NCBI GenBank assembly: GCA_013151555.1
Contig: JAADIA010000038.1
Span: 1-30,075, forward strand
Reading direction: 5' to 3'
From: Nitrospirota bacterium
Lineage (GTDB): Bacteria > NPL-UPA2 > JAADIA01
Length of the DNA stretch: 30,075 bases
Shown: piece after piece, positions 7,435 to 15,864 of the stretch
Numbering within the stretch: position 1 is the stretch's first letter
How the letters are laid out: every line of letters starts with the position of its first letter
Position numbers and translations under genes: made by a program
The notes under the pieces: generated by a model
Seen by the model: the letters and a program-made list of their open reading frames with translations, nothing else
What the model was told of the DNA's origin: nothing
Database searches by the model: none

Positions 7435-10400
7435 TTCATTCCCCTTTTGTTCATCTTCATAATCATACCGAGTACAGTCTGCTTGATGGTGCCTGCCGAT
7501 TACCTGCGTTTGTCAATAAAGCCCGGGAATATAAGATGCCGGCTCTGGCTATTACCGACCATGGTAATCTCTTCGGGGCCATCGAATTTTATCGTCAGGC
7601 AGAAAAAATCGGGATCAAACCGATAATCGGTTGCGAGGTCTATGTCGCTCCCAAAAGCCGGTTTGAAAAGGTTGCCCGGGGGATAAAAGAAGCGGCTTTT
7701 CACCTTACTCTTCTGGCTAAAGACGAAGAGGGATATAAAAATCTGCTTAAGCTCTCTACAGCCGGATACCTGGAAGGGTTTTATTACCGTCCCCGGGTGG
7801 ACAAGGAAATTCTCTCCACCTATTCCTCGGGAATAATCGCTTTAAGCGGTTGTCTCAAGGGGGAGATACCTCATCTCATCCAGAACGGTCTCCTTCCCCA
7901 GGCCCGGCAGTTGGCGGGGTTTTTTCAGGACCTTTTCGGAAAGGAAAATTTCTTTCTGGAGCTCAGCAGGCAAGGGATTGAAGGACAAGAAAAGATTGTT
8001 GAGGAGACAATAAAGATAAGCCGGGATTTGTCTCTTCCTCTGGTAGCTACTAATGATTGCCATTATCTCAATAAAGAAGACTCTCAAGCTCATGATGTTC
8101 TCCTCTGTATCCAGACGGGGAAGACGGTTGATGACCCTGAGAGGATGAAGTTTTCTACGGATGAGTTTTATTTCAAGTCCCCGGAAGAGATGCGTACCCT
8201 CTTTGCTGATATCCCGGAAGCTATCTCCAATACGGTAGAGATTGCTGAACGTTGTAACCTGAAGCTCACCTTTGGCCGGAGCCATTTCCCGCGCTTTAAA
8301 GTTCCGGAAGGTGATACCTGGGATAGCTACCTGGAGAAGCTTTGCCGGGAAGGGGTGAAGAGACGTTATTCGTGTTCTACGGAAGAGATAGAAGAAAGGT
8401 TGAAGCAGGAACTGAAAATTATTAAAGAGACCGGTTATGCCAGCTATTTTCTCATCGTTTGGGATTTCATCCGCTATGCGAAGGAAAAGGGAATTCCTGT
8501 AGGGCCGGGGCGGGGGTCGGCAGGGGGGAGCCTGGTAGCTTATCTGTTAGGAATAACGGAGATAGACCCTTTGAAATATGACCTTCTCTTTGAGCGGTTC
8601 CTTAATCCGGAGCGGATTAAACCTCCGGATATCGATATCGATTTTTGTTATGAGAGGCGTCCGGAGGTAATCGATTATGTAGTGAAAAAGTATGGTCAGG
8701 ATCGGGTGGCCCAGATAATTACTTTCGGGACGATGGCGGCTAAAGGGGTTATCCGGGATGTGGGACGGGCTTTAAATATGCCTTACGGGGAAGTGGATAG
8801 AATTGCTAAGCTGATTCCTGCGGAACTGAATATTACCCTCAGCCAGGCTCTGGAAAAGGAACCGGAGCTTAAGGATTTGGCAGAGAGCGATGACCGGGTG
8901 GGACAGTTGATAAAAGTAGCTCTTTCCCTGGAAGGAATTACCCGCCATGCGTCTACCCATGCTGCCGGGGTGGTTATCTCGGAGGAACCTCTTACCAACT
9001 TTGCTCCTCTTTTCAAGGGAGGGAACGGAGAAATTACCACTCAGTACGATATGGATTCGGCGGCGGATATCGGCTTGTTGAAGGTAGATTTCCTGGGGTT
9101 GAGAACTCTGACGGTAATCCATGATACGATTAATATCGTTAAACATACGAGAGGGGAAGAAATTGATCTCGGGAAGATTCCTCTTGATGATGCGAAGACC
9201 TTTGAACTGCTTCAGAAGGCCAGGGCCGGAGGAGTGTTTCAATTGGAGAGTGCGGGGATGCGGGAACTCTTGCGGAAGATTGCTCCCGAGAAGTTTGAGG
9301 ATATTATTGCTATCGTTCCCGGGCCTCTGGGAAGTGGTATGGTCAGTGATTTCATTAAGGGGAAGCAAGGCCTGACGGTGCCCCGGTATGACCATCCGGC
9401 CTTGGAACCGATATTAAAAGATACTTACGGCGTTATCCTTTATCAAGAACAGATAATGATGATTGTGAATAAGTTGGCCGGGTTCAGTTTTGGACAGGCG
9501 GACATCCTGCAGCGGGCGATAAGTAAAAAGATTCCTGAGATTATGGACCAACAGCGGGAGGCTTTTTTAGAAGGAGCGGCAAAGAATGGTGTGAGTAAGA
9601 AAGTGGCGAAGAAAATATTTGATTTGGTTTCTCATTTTGCCGGATATGGTTTTAACAAATCCCATACTACTGCCTATGCCCTGATTGCTTACCGGACCGC
9701 TTATCTTAAGGCCAATTATCCCGTGGAGTTTATGGCGGCTTTACTCACTTCGGAAATGGGCAATACCGATAAGATCGTTATCTATATCAACGAATGCCGG
9801 GAGATGGGGATAAAGGTGCTTCCTCCTGATGTCAATGAGAGCTATGCCAAGTTTACTGTTGTCGGTAAAGATATCCGTTTTGGTTTGGCGGCGGTGAAGA
9901 ATGTGGGGGAAGGAGCTATCCAATCGGTTATTGAGCAAAGGGAAAAGAAGGGTAAGTTTAAATCTCTTTATCAGTTCTGTGAGGAGGTTGATTTGAGACT
10001 GGTTAACAAGAGGGTTATCGAAAGCCTGATTAAATGTGGGGCTTTCGATTCTTTTGGGCTCCATCGCTCGCAGTTGATGGCAATAGTGGACAGGGCGGTG
10101 GCGGCAGCTCAGGATGTTCAAAAGGCCCGGGAAAGAGGGCAGAAGACTTTCTTTGAGGATTTCGAAGATGAGAAGGGGTTTCGAACCGATTTTCAAAGTA
10201 TTCCTTCTCTCCCTGAGTGGCCGGAAAGCAAGCTTCTTACTTTTGAGAAAGAGACTCTCGGTTTCTATGTTACCGGTCATCCCTTGACTGAATATGAAAG
10301 TTTAATCAAGAGATATGCTACAGTTACCACTGACCAGTTAGGAGATTTCAATGATGGAGAGGAAATATCGTTAGGAGGTATTATAAGCGGGGCCAGGCAG

Positions 10401-10862
10401 ACGGTGACCCGGAAAGGGGAGAGGATGGCTTTCTTTAACCTGGAGGACCTGCAGGGGATGGTTAGAGCAATCGTCTTTCCGGGAACTTTTGAAAAGTTCC
10501 CCTCTTTAATTAAATCGGATGCTTTAGTCTTTGTAAAAGGACGGGTAGATCTGCGGGAGGAACGTCCGAAACTTATTGTCAGCGAGATTATTCCCTTGCC
10601 GGAAGTCGAGGAGAGGTTGGCGAAAGCTATCCATATAAAATTGATGGTTACGGGTTTGGAGCGTCAGGCTCTATTAGATTTAAGAGATCTTCTTTTAACT
10701 CAACAGGGAGATTGTTCCGTATATTTGCATCTTATTGCTCCGGGTAAGGAAATTATTGCTTTGGCCAATGGGCAAATCCGGGTCCGACCGGATAAAAAAA
10801 TGGTTAAAAAAGTGAAGGAACTATTAGGTGAAGAAGCGGTGTACTTTACTAAAGTTATTTGA
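7431..10862 (+). CDS. dnaE: DNA polymerase III alpha subunit
   Basis: Replicative DNA polymerase, DnaE1-like order over 1143 aa: PHP domain (about 5-280), palm/thumb/fingers (about 280-850), then helix-hairpin-helix and OB fold (about 980-1060). The PHP metal residues appear complete: HLHNH, LLDG, TDHG, CEVY, FHLTLLAK, SGCLKG and ATNDCHYL, so a proofreading-type nuclease is possible. Palm aspartates are Asp400/Asp402 in PPDIDIDF and Asp553 in LLKVDFLGL. The start ATG 7431 overlaps the guaB3 stop as ATGA. The highly conserved palm motif that normally reads (A)LYRPGP is here IAIVPGPLGSGMV, with four residues (ALYR) missing in frame after Val629. The nearby RRAMGKK-like segment is QRAISKK. Family identity is certain. 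Confidence 0.96.
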   Translation: MIHSPFVHLHNHTEYSLLDGACRLPAFVNKAREYKMPALAITDHGNLFGAIEFYRQAEKIGIKPIIGCEVYVAPKSRFEKVARGIKEAAFHLTLLAKDEEGYKNLLKLSTAGYLEGFYYRPRVDKEILSTYSSGIIALSGCLKGEIPHLIQNGLLPQARQLAGFFQDLFGKENFFLELSRQGIEGQEKIVEETIKISRDLSLPLVATNDCHYLNKEDSQAHDVLLCIQTGKTVDDPERMKFSTDEFYFKSPEEMRTLFADIPEAISNTVEIAERCNLKLTFGRSHFPRFKVPEGDTWDSYLEKLCREGVKRRYSCSTEEIEERLKQELKIIKETGYASYFLIVWDFIRYAKEKGIPVGPGRGSAGGSLVAYLLGITEIDPLKYDLLFERFLNPERIKPPDIDIDFCYERRPEVIDYVVKKYGQDRVAQIITFGTMAAKGVIRDVGRALNMPYGEVDRIAKLIPAELNITLSQALEKEPELKDLAESDDRVGQLIKVALSLEGITRHASTHAAGVVISEEPLTNFAPLFKGGNGEITTQYDMDSAADIGLLKVDFLGLRTLTVIHDTINIVKHTRGEEIDLGKIPLDDAKTFELLQKARAGGVFQLESAGMRELLRKIAPEKFEDIIAIVPGPLGSGMVSDFIKGKQGLTVPRYDHPALEPILKDTYGVILYQEQIMMIVNKLAGFSFGQADILQRAISKKIPEIMDQQREAFLEGAAKNGVSKKVAKKIFDLVSHFAGYGFNKSHTTAYALIAYRTAYLKANYPVEFMAALLTSEMGNTDKIVIYINECREMGIKVLPPDVNESYAKFTVVGKDIRFGLAAVKNVGEGAIQSVIEQREKKGKFKSLYQFCEEVDLRLVNKRVIESLIKCGAFDSFGLHRSQLMAIVDRAVAAAQDVQKARERGQKTFFEDFEDEKGFRTDFQSIPSLPEWPESKLLTFEKETLGFYVTGHPLTEYESLIKRYATVTTDQLGDFNDGEEISLGGIISGARQTVTRKGERMAFFNLEDLQGMVRAIVFPGTFEKFPSLIKSDALVFVKGRVDLREERPKLIVSEIIPLPEVEERLAKAIHIKLMVTGLERQALLDLRDLLLTQQGDCSVYLHLIAPGKEIIALANGQIRVRPDKKMVKKVKELLGEEAVYFTKVI

Positions 10863-10866
10863 GTTG

Positions 10867-10891
10867 CTTGAGTGAACTCTATGAACTCAAG
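10867..10891. repeat. Hairpin after dnaE
   Basis: CTTGAGT (10867-10873) is inverted as ACTCAAG (10885-10891) with an 11-nt loop. No T-run follows, so it is a weak terminator candidate at most. Confidence 0.35.
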
Positions 10892-10919
10892 TTAACTTAA
10901 ATGGCGAAGCGAGTTATGT

Positions 10920-12362
10920 ATGTATGCCCTTAATATGAAAGTGATATTGCTAATCCTTCTCTTGTTTGGCGTTTGGTTAGCACCCCTCGTCTGGGTTAAT
11001 CGGGATTCTCAGAAGAAAGGACTGCGTACAGAGGTATGGAATAGCCTGATTTGTTTTCTGGGATTGATAGGTTTAGGCATCTATTTCTTTGCTCGTTGGC
11101 GAGGGAACTTAGCGTTAGTTCAATCTTCCCGTGAGGTCGAAGAGAAACAGAAAGTACTTGTTTCTTCTTCCCCGACGGAAAGAGTTGAAGAGTTACGACT
11201 GTTTCGCCGGGACGGAGAACAGGTGCGGGCGGCTAGAGGCAGGCGTAAGCATCAGTGGCAGACAGGTGCTATAGATGAGATAAGACAGATTATTCTTCGA
11301 GCCCTGGATGATAGGGCTACGGATATTCATTTGGAATCCATGGAAGGAGGTCTGCGCGTTCGTTACCGCATTGACGGGATACTTCATATCGAACAGGAGT
11401 ATTCTCACCAGTCTCTTTCCCGGAGTATTATCTCTGCGGTAAAGGTAATGGCCGGTATCGATGTGGCCGAGAAACGGAAAGCGCAGGACGGTTCCTTTAG
11501 GAGTTGCCTGGGTGAAAGTAGAGTGGATTTTAGAGTCTCTTCTTCCAGCACTATGTACGGAGAGACCTTGGTGATACGGGTCCTTGACCGGGAAAGAGGA
11601 TTGGTTCCCTTGAATCGCCTGGGTCTCTCTGCCGGGATGCTTGACCATACCCGTTCAATTTTGCAATGCTCACAAGGCTTGATACTGGTGACCGGTCCCA
11701 CTGGTTGCGGGAAGACTACTACCTTGTATACCCTTTTGAGGCAACTCAATGCTGTGGAGAAGAATATAATCACGGTGGAGGATCCTATCGAGTATGAGCT
11801 TCCAGGAATTACTCAGATTTCCGTTCATCCTAAGGCAGGTATTACCTTTGCCAATGGGCTCAGGTCTATGCTGCGTCAGGACCCGGATGTCCTGATGGTG
11901 GGGGAGATACGTGACGAGGAAACAGCCGGTTTAGCTGTGCAGTCAGCTTTGACCGGGCATCTCGTCTTCTCTACTGTGCACGCTAACGATGCTGTGGGTA
12001 CCATTGCCCGCCTCAGAAGTATGAAAATCGAGCCGGAGATGATTGCTTCGGCATTGGCGGTTGTTATCGCTCAACGTCTGGTGCGCAAGGTGTGTCAAAA
12101 TTGTAAAGCTATAGAGAGCAGTGTTCCTGTAGCCGTTGGCTGTGAAAGATGTAAGGGAACTGGCTACCATGGGCGAACGGGTATTTTCGAGATGCTGCTT
12201 CTGAATAAGAAGCTGAAAAGTTGTATTGAGACAAGTGGAGAGATAGAGGCAATAAGACAGGCGGCTGTGGAGGCCGGTATGAGGACGATGCAGGAAGATG
12301 GGATAGCTAAGGTGAAGCAGAGTATTACTACCAGGGAAGAGGTTCTGAGGGTGATGCGATAG
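10920..12362 (+). CDS. GspE/PilB-family secretion ATPase with N-terminal membrane hairpin
   Basis: Hexameric ATPase of the type II secretion/type IV pilus assembly class (480 aa). The C-terminal motor is complete: Walker A GPTGCGKTTT (about 258-267), Asp box and EDPIEY, Walker B DVLMVGEIRDEET (about 323-335), His box HLVFSTVHAND, and a zinc-type tetracysteine C392-x2-C395...C408-x2-C411. Unusually, residues about 6-26 and 41-60 form two hydrophobic segments separated by NRDSQKKGLRTEVWN, in place of the soluble N1/MshEN domain of PilB/GspE; a charged linker joins them to the motor. The start could be ATG 10920 or 10935; no good ribosome binding site is seen. Neighbours are a CvpA-like gene and a pilT-like gene, but no pilin or platform gene. 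Confidence 0.85.
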   Translation: MYALNMKVILLILLLFGVWLAPLVWVNRDSQKKGLRTEVWNSLICFLGLIGLGIYFFARWRGNLALVQSSREVEEKQKVLVSSSPTERVEELRLFRRDGEQVRAARGRRKHQWQTGAIDEIRQIILRALDDRATDIHLESMEGGLRVRYRIDGILHIEQEYSHQSLSRSIISAVKVMAGIDVAEKRKAQDGSFRSCLGESRVDFRVSSSSTMYGETLVIRVLDRERGLVPLNRLGLSAGMLDHTRSILQCSQGLILVTGPTGCGKTTTLYTLLRQLNAVEKNIITVEDPIEYELPGITQISVHPKAGITFANGLRSMLRQDPDVLMVGEIRDEETAGLAVQSALTGHLVFSTVHANDAVGTIARLRSMKIEPEMIASALAVVIAQRLVRKVCQNCKAIESSVPVAVGCERCKGTGYHGRTGIFEMLLLNKKLKSCIETSGEIEAIRQAAVEAGMRTMQEDGIAKVKQSITTREEVLRVMR

Positions 12363-12414
12363 ATGATCCACCTTATAAGGCGGATAACTTTGCAATTCGA
12401 GCGGAGCGAGGATA

Positions 12415-13041
12415 ATGAACTGGTTTAATCTGGGTGCTATTATTATCTTGATTTATACGGCGAAGACGGGTTTTAAAGATGGCCTGGTAACGGGAGTGGT
12501 CAATGTTTTCATCGTCTTCTGGGCTACCTTAGCTGCCTTTACTTTCCTCGTGCCGGTATCCAATATGCTGCAAAAGTTTCTTGTCCAGAGTCAATGGCAG
12601 GCACGAATTATTGGTCTTTGGCTGCCCTTTTTAGGAGTGGCTATCGTGCTCTGGGAAACGTTTGGAAAGAAGTTGCAGAAGGAGAAGATCGTTCTTTTTA
12701 AACATATCGACCATTTTGGGGGGCTTATCTCCGGTTTGTTGTTCGGGTTGGGCTTATTCAGTTTTTTAGTATTAACTGTGTATATGGTCCCTCCGGGGGG
12801 AGGGAAAGATAAGCAGACTTTTGCTTTTCTAAAAAAACCTCTGATTTTCCATATGGATGAACTTCTTCCCCGCTTTTATGGTCTGATGGTGAAAAAGGAA
12901 TTGGCGGAAGGAGAGGGAAAAACAATATATCGTTTTGAGGAGTTTATGTATAAGTACAATTACGTCAAAGGCAAAAAATATAAATCGGAGGTAGGGGTAA
13001 GAACGAAATCAGAAAAGAAAAAGAATCGGGATACACGCTAA
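12415..13041 (+). CDS. CvpA-like membrane protein
   Basis: A 208-aa protein with about four membrane spans (residues ~5-25, 30-50, 63-80 and 103-125) and a basic C-terminal tail. The opening NWFNLGAIIILIYTAKTGFKDGLVTG fits the CvpA/colicin-V-production family pattern (a hydrophobic helix followed by GFxxGLV). Family members are inner-membrane proteins of poorly defined role. The ATG at 12415 follows GAGCGGAGCGAGGATA, which supplies a GAGG-type binding site. It lies between two pilus-type ATPases, so a role in the same envelope process is possible but unproven. It could also be a lineage-specific membrane protein. Confidence 0.55.
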   Translation: MNWFNLGAIIILIYTAKTGFKDGLVTGVVNVFIVFWATLAAFTFLVPVSNMLQKFLVQSQWQARIIGLWLPFLGVAIVLWETFGKKLQKEKIVLFKHIDHFGGLISGLLFGLGLFSFLVLTVYMVPPGGGKDKQTFAFLKKPLIFHMDELLPRFYGLMVKKELAEGEGKTIYRFEEFMYKYNYVKGKKYKSEVGVRTKSEKKKNRDTR

Positions 13042-13151
13042 CCCGGATTGTTTACTCTATGGTGAATAGTTCTGCCTGGGGACCTGCTTAAAAAGGTGAT
13101 GAATAAAGTGGGCTAAGATGCTTTATCGGCAAGAGGAGGAGAGAAATTCTT

Positions 13152-14249
13152 ATGGTTATGGAGATTGACAAACTATTGAAAATAATGGTGGAGAAGAAAG
13201 CTTCGGACTTACATCTTAAAGTGGGCAGTCCTCCTACCATGCGTATTCAGGATGAACTCGTTCCTTTTGATCTGCCTCCCCTGACCCCGGAAGATACGGA
13301 GGGGATGGCTTTTCGCGTTCTCAGCGAGGAGAGGAAGAACTTCTTCCTGCGTCAGCGGGAGATAGACTTAGCTTATTCATTGCCCGGTGTGGGGAGGTTC
13401 AGGACAAATATTTTTCGTCAGCGGGATACCATTGCCTTAGCTATGCGCTGGGTGAGTACAGAGGTCTTATCATTTGAAGAACTACATTTGCCTCCTGTTT
13501 TCAAGCAGCTATCCCTTGCTCCCAGAGGCTTCATCCTTATTGCCGGGACAACCTCAAGTGGTAAGTCAACCACTCAGGCGGCTATAATCAACTATATCAA
13601 TCAACAGCGGCGGTGCCGCATTATCACTGTGGAGGATCCCATTGAGTTTCTCCATAAAGATAATTTGAGTATGATCAGCCAGCGAGAGGTGGGAATAGAT
13701 ACCGAATCGTTTTCCACGGCTATCCACCAGGTGGTTCGTCAGGATCCCGATGTTATTCTTATCGGGGAGATGCGGGATGTAGAGACTTTCTCGGTAGCTC
13801 TGTCAGCCTCGGAAACCGGACACCTGGTTATCAGCACTCTTCATACCGCTGATGTTATGCAATCTATAGATAGGCTGTTGGATTTTTTCCCTTCAGCTCA
13901 GCATGGACAGATCAGATCGCTCCTGTCTCTAAACCTGAGAGCAGTTGTCTGTCAGCGACTTCTCTCCCGAGCTGACGGGAAAGGTCGGGTTCCAGCGGTT
14001 GAAGTCATGCTTTCTTCTCCCACTGTCGTTAAACTCATCCGGGAAAACCGGATGCATAAAATACCGGTGGCTATCCAGAATGCTGGGAGGGAAGGAATGC
14101 AGACATTTAATCAAGCTTTAGTTAAGCTGGTTCAAGAAAAAATGGTTACCGAGGAAGAAGCCCTGGCTAGTTCCAGCAACCCGGAGGCTTTGCGAATGAA
14201 TTTTCAGGGTATCTATCTGGATGAGGAGCGAACGATCTTAGGTGAATAA
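13152..14249 (+). CDS. pilT: PilT/PilU-family twitching ATPase
   Basis: Retraction-type ATPase of type IV pili (365 aa). It starts with MEIDKLLKIMVEKKASDLHLKVGSPP, the classical PilT N-terminal region. Walker A is GTTSSGKSTT (about 132-141), EDPIEF follows, Walker B is DVILIGEMRDVET, and the His box HLVISTLHTAD is present. The C-terminal VVKLIREN corresponds to the AIRNLIRE motif of PilT but is divergent, closer to PilU-like paralogs. The start ATG 13152 (or 13158) follows GGAGGAGAG. The GspE-like and PilT-like motors flank a CvpA-like gene, suggesting one pilus or secretion-related unit; structural pilus genes are absent here. Confidence 0.88.
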   Translation: MVMEIDKLLKIMVEKKASDLHLKVGSPPTMRIQDELVPFDLPPLTPEDTEGMAFRVLSEERKNFFLRQREIDLAYSLPGVGRFRTNIFRQRDTIALAMRWVSTEVLSFEELHLPPVFKQLSLAPRGFILIAGTTSSGKSTTQAAIINYINQQRRCRIITVEDPIEFLHKDNLSMISQREVGIDTESFSTAIHQVVRQDPDVILIGEMRDVETFSVALSASETGHLVISTLHTADVMQSIDRLLDFFPSAQHGQIRSLLSLNLRAVVCQRLLSRADGKGRVPAVEVMLSSPTVVKLIRENRMHKIPVAIQNAGREGMQTFNQALVKLVQEKMVTEEEALASSSNPEALRMNFQGIYLDEERTILGE

Positions 14250-14314
14250 ATAAGTTGTCGCAAAACTTGTTTCAGCCTCTGATTACAGCGGTTCATTAAT
14301 CAATACCCCGGGAG

Positions 14315-14334
14315 GTCCGACGAATTCGTAGGAC
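14315..14334. repeat. 20-nt imperfect palindrome
   Basis: GTCC-G-ACGAATTCGT-A-GGAC is a 20-nt inverted repeat with a single mismatched pair. The 227-nt spacer also holds a promoter at its end but no gene. Confidence 0.5.
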
Positions 14335-14430
14335 TAAGCCCTTGGATTTTTGAAGAAATTTCAGGATGCGAATTGCTAAGCGGAATTTAAAGCAAGGCTT
14401 TTATAAAACACTCTGTGAGTAAAAAAAAAG

Positions 14431-14459
14431 TTGACCTGATTGGCAATTTATGGTAATAT
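14431..14459 (+). promoter_or_regulatory. Sigma-70-type promoter for the unknown membrane protein
   Basis: TTGACC (14431-14436) and TAATAT (14454-14459) are separated by exactly 17 nt. The start of transcription would be near 14466, only about 11 nt before the ATG, so the leader is very short. Confidence 0.65.
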
Positions 14460-14476
14460 AACTTTGAGGGTAGGCT

Positions 14477-15076
14477 ATGAGAGATAAGAAGTTAGAAAGA
14501 AAAATAGAAACGCTGAGGGAATTTATTAAAGAGTGGATACGGTTTCGAGATTTCCTCAAAGGTGCTTTGAAGGACAAAAATACTTCGGCTGAGGGAGAGA
14601 AGCAATTTTTAGAAATTAAGAGTCTCATTGCCCGGAAGTATCAAGGTTTAACACAGGATTTGGGGGAGGATTTTTTACCTGATAAGAGATTAATGGATAT
14701 TATCTCTCATGTGGTCTCTCTTGAGAGCATGGCGGGAGCTTCAGACATGCAGTTCAGGAAGGTCGAAAATGATTGGCACCTTACCTACATCGACCTGAAT
14801 AAGCTTCTTGGAAATCTGGAAAGTGAAAGGGACCGGATAGCTCACGTTAGCGGAATAAAAAAAGCTCTTAACTGCTTCGCTGGAGGGGTTGGAAGTTTGT
14901 GCCGGGGAGTGGTCAAGGTTGTGCTTGTCCTCATTGTTCTGGCCATCGCAGGTTTAATAGGGAGCTATTTTATTTCCGGAGACGAGATTAAAAAAAAGGG
15001 TTTGGTCAATTACTTGGTGACTACGGTCAAAGAGATAATTCCTGAGAAGGTACAAAGCGAAGAAGGCGGAAAGTGA
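14477..15076 (+). CDS. Unknown protein with one C-proximal membrane span
   Basis: I do not recognise this 199-aa protein. It has a charged, probably helical N-terminal region (about 1-135, many Lys/Glu, e.g. ERKIETLREFIKEWIRFRDFL), then a hydrophobic span about 147-168 (VVKVVLVLIVLAIAGLIGSYFI), and a short polar tail of about 30 residues (GDEIKKKGLVNYLVTTVKEIIPEK). This suggests a membrane protein with most of its mass on the cytoplasmic side. The start ATG 14477 follows GAGGG at 6 nt. It has its own good promoter, and the HU-type gene downstream also has one, so it may be a single-gene unit. No function can be given. Confidence 0.75.
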   Translation: MRDKKLERKIETLREFIKEWIRFRDFLKGALKDKNTSAEGEKQFLEIKSLIARKYQGLTQDLGEDFLPDKRLMDIISHVVSLESMAGASDMQFRKVENDWHLTYIDLNKLLGNLESERDRIAHVSGIKKALNCFAGGVGSLCRGVVKVVLVLIVLAIAGLIGSYFISGDEIKKKGLVNYLVTTVKEIIPEKVQSEEGGK

Positions 15077-15270
15077 AAGGGAAGGATTTCTACAATAGTG
15101 TTGCCCTCGATTATACCCTGCATCCTGCACCCTGAAGTTTCTTCGAAGTTTTCAATATTTAATCCCAGGAATTCTTCGGATTTCTCAGAGTGCCGAGCAA
15201 ATTTAGATTGCACCGGGTTTTGATAAATTACAAATCTAAAGATACACAGGATTAAGGCATTTATTTTTTG

Positions 15271-15301
15271 TTGGCAATTTGGGTATTATATAGGGTATAA
15301 T
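15271..15301 (+). promoter_or_regulatory. Possible promoter for the HU-type gene
   Basis: TTGGCA (15271-15276) and TATAAT (15296-15301) are 19 nt apart, a little longer than usual. The perfect -10 sequence and the position 30 nt before the start support it. Confidence 0.5.
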
Positions 15302-15330
15302 AAAAAACAGGCTGGGAGGAGGTGGAAAGA

Positions 15331-15603
15331 ATGACCAGAAGAGATTTAGCTGCAAAGATTGCGGAAAAGAAGGGGCTACGCCAGAATGATGTTAAGGTAG
15401 TTGTCGATGAGGTATTGAAAGAGATATCCCAGAGCTTAGCCAGAGGGGAGAAGGTAGAGTTAAGGGATTTTGGGGTCTTTAAAGTTAAAGAACGTAAGTC
15501 CCGTCTGGGGCGGAATCCTAAGACAGGAGAGACAGTCCCTGTCCCTGCCAGGAAAGTCGTCCATTTTAAGGTGGGGAAAGAACTGAAGGAACTGGTTAGG
15601 TAA
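15331..15603 (+). CDS. hup: HU/IHF-family DNA-binding protein
   Basis: Small histone-like protein that bends and compacts DNA as a dimer. The 90-aa product shows the family order: helical N terminus TRRDLAAKIAEKKGLRQNDVKVVVDEVLKEI, then VELRDFGVFKVKERKSRLGRNPKTGE, with the beta-arm tip RNPKTGE and the VHFKVGKELKELV end. ATG 15331 is chosen because GGGAGGAGG lies 8-9 nt upstream; an in-frame GTG at 15322 falls inside this binding site. Arm residues usually decide HU versus IHF behaviour; sequence alone cannot separate them here, so the symbol is tentative. It is followed by a small lipoprotein gene. Confidence 0.93.
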   Translation: MTRRDLAAKIAEKKGLRQNDVKVVVDEVLKEISQSLARGEKVELRDFGVFKVKERKSRLGRNPKTGETVPVPARKVVHFKVGKELKELVR

Positions 15604-15666
15604 AACTTCCTTATTGTGATTTCCTGAAAACGAGTCATTTTGGCTGAGGCCTTGAAGGAGAAGACG

Positions 15667-15810
15667 ATGAAGAAAGTAAGAAAAAGGATTATGTGGATAA
15701 TCTCGTTCTTATTACTTCTCTCGGTTCTGGGTTGTTCCTTGAAGATAGATATTGATCCCAGTAAATTTGGGAAATCGAATACTGGCCATTCTACAGAAGA
15801 GGCCAGGTAA
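15667..15810 (+). CDS. Small lipoprotein, 47 aa
   Basis: A short gene with ATG 15667, a strong ribosome binding site GAAGGAG 6 nt upstream, and stop TAA at 15808. The peptide begins MKKVRKRIMWIISFLLLLSV, a basic start plus hydrophobic stretch, followed by LGC, so Cys23 is a lipobox cysteine (V-L-G-C). The mature peptide is only 25 residues (starting CSLKIDIDPSKFG) and would be membrane-anchored by lipid. It lies between HU and the cold-shock gene. I see no known family; a hairpin follows it. Real coding is likely from start, binding site and signal features, but a peptide this short could be mis-scored. Confidence 0.65.
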   Translation: MKKVRKRIMWIISFLLLLSVLGCSLKIDIDPSKFGKSNTGHSTEEAR

Positions 15811-15819
15811 GAAAAAGAG

Positions 15820-15841
15820 CCACGATTTTGCTGTTTCGTGG
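15820..15841 (+). promoter_or_regulatory. Hairpin upstream of the cold-shock gene
   Basis: CCACGA (15820-15825) pairs with TCGTGG (15836-15841) around a T-rich loop. It ends just before the GGAGAGGAGG binding site of the cold-shock gene and could control its access; no T-run is present. Confidence 0.45.
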
Positions 15842-15864
15842 TTAGGAGAGGAGGTTATAGAAGG

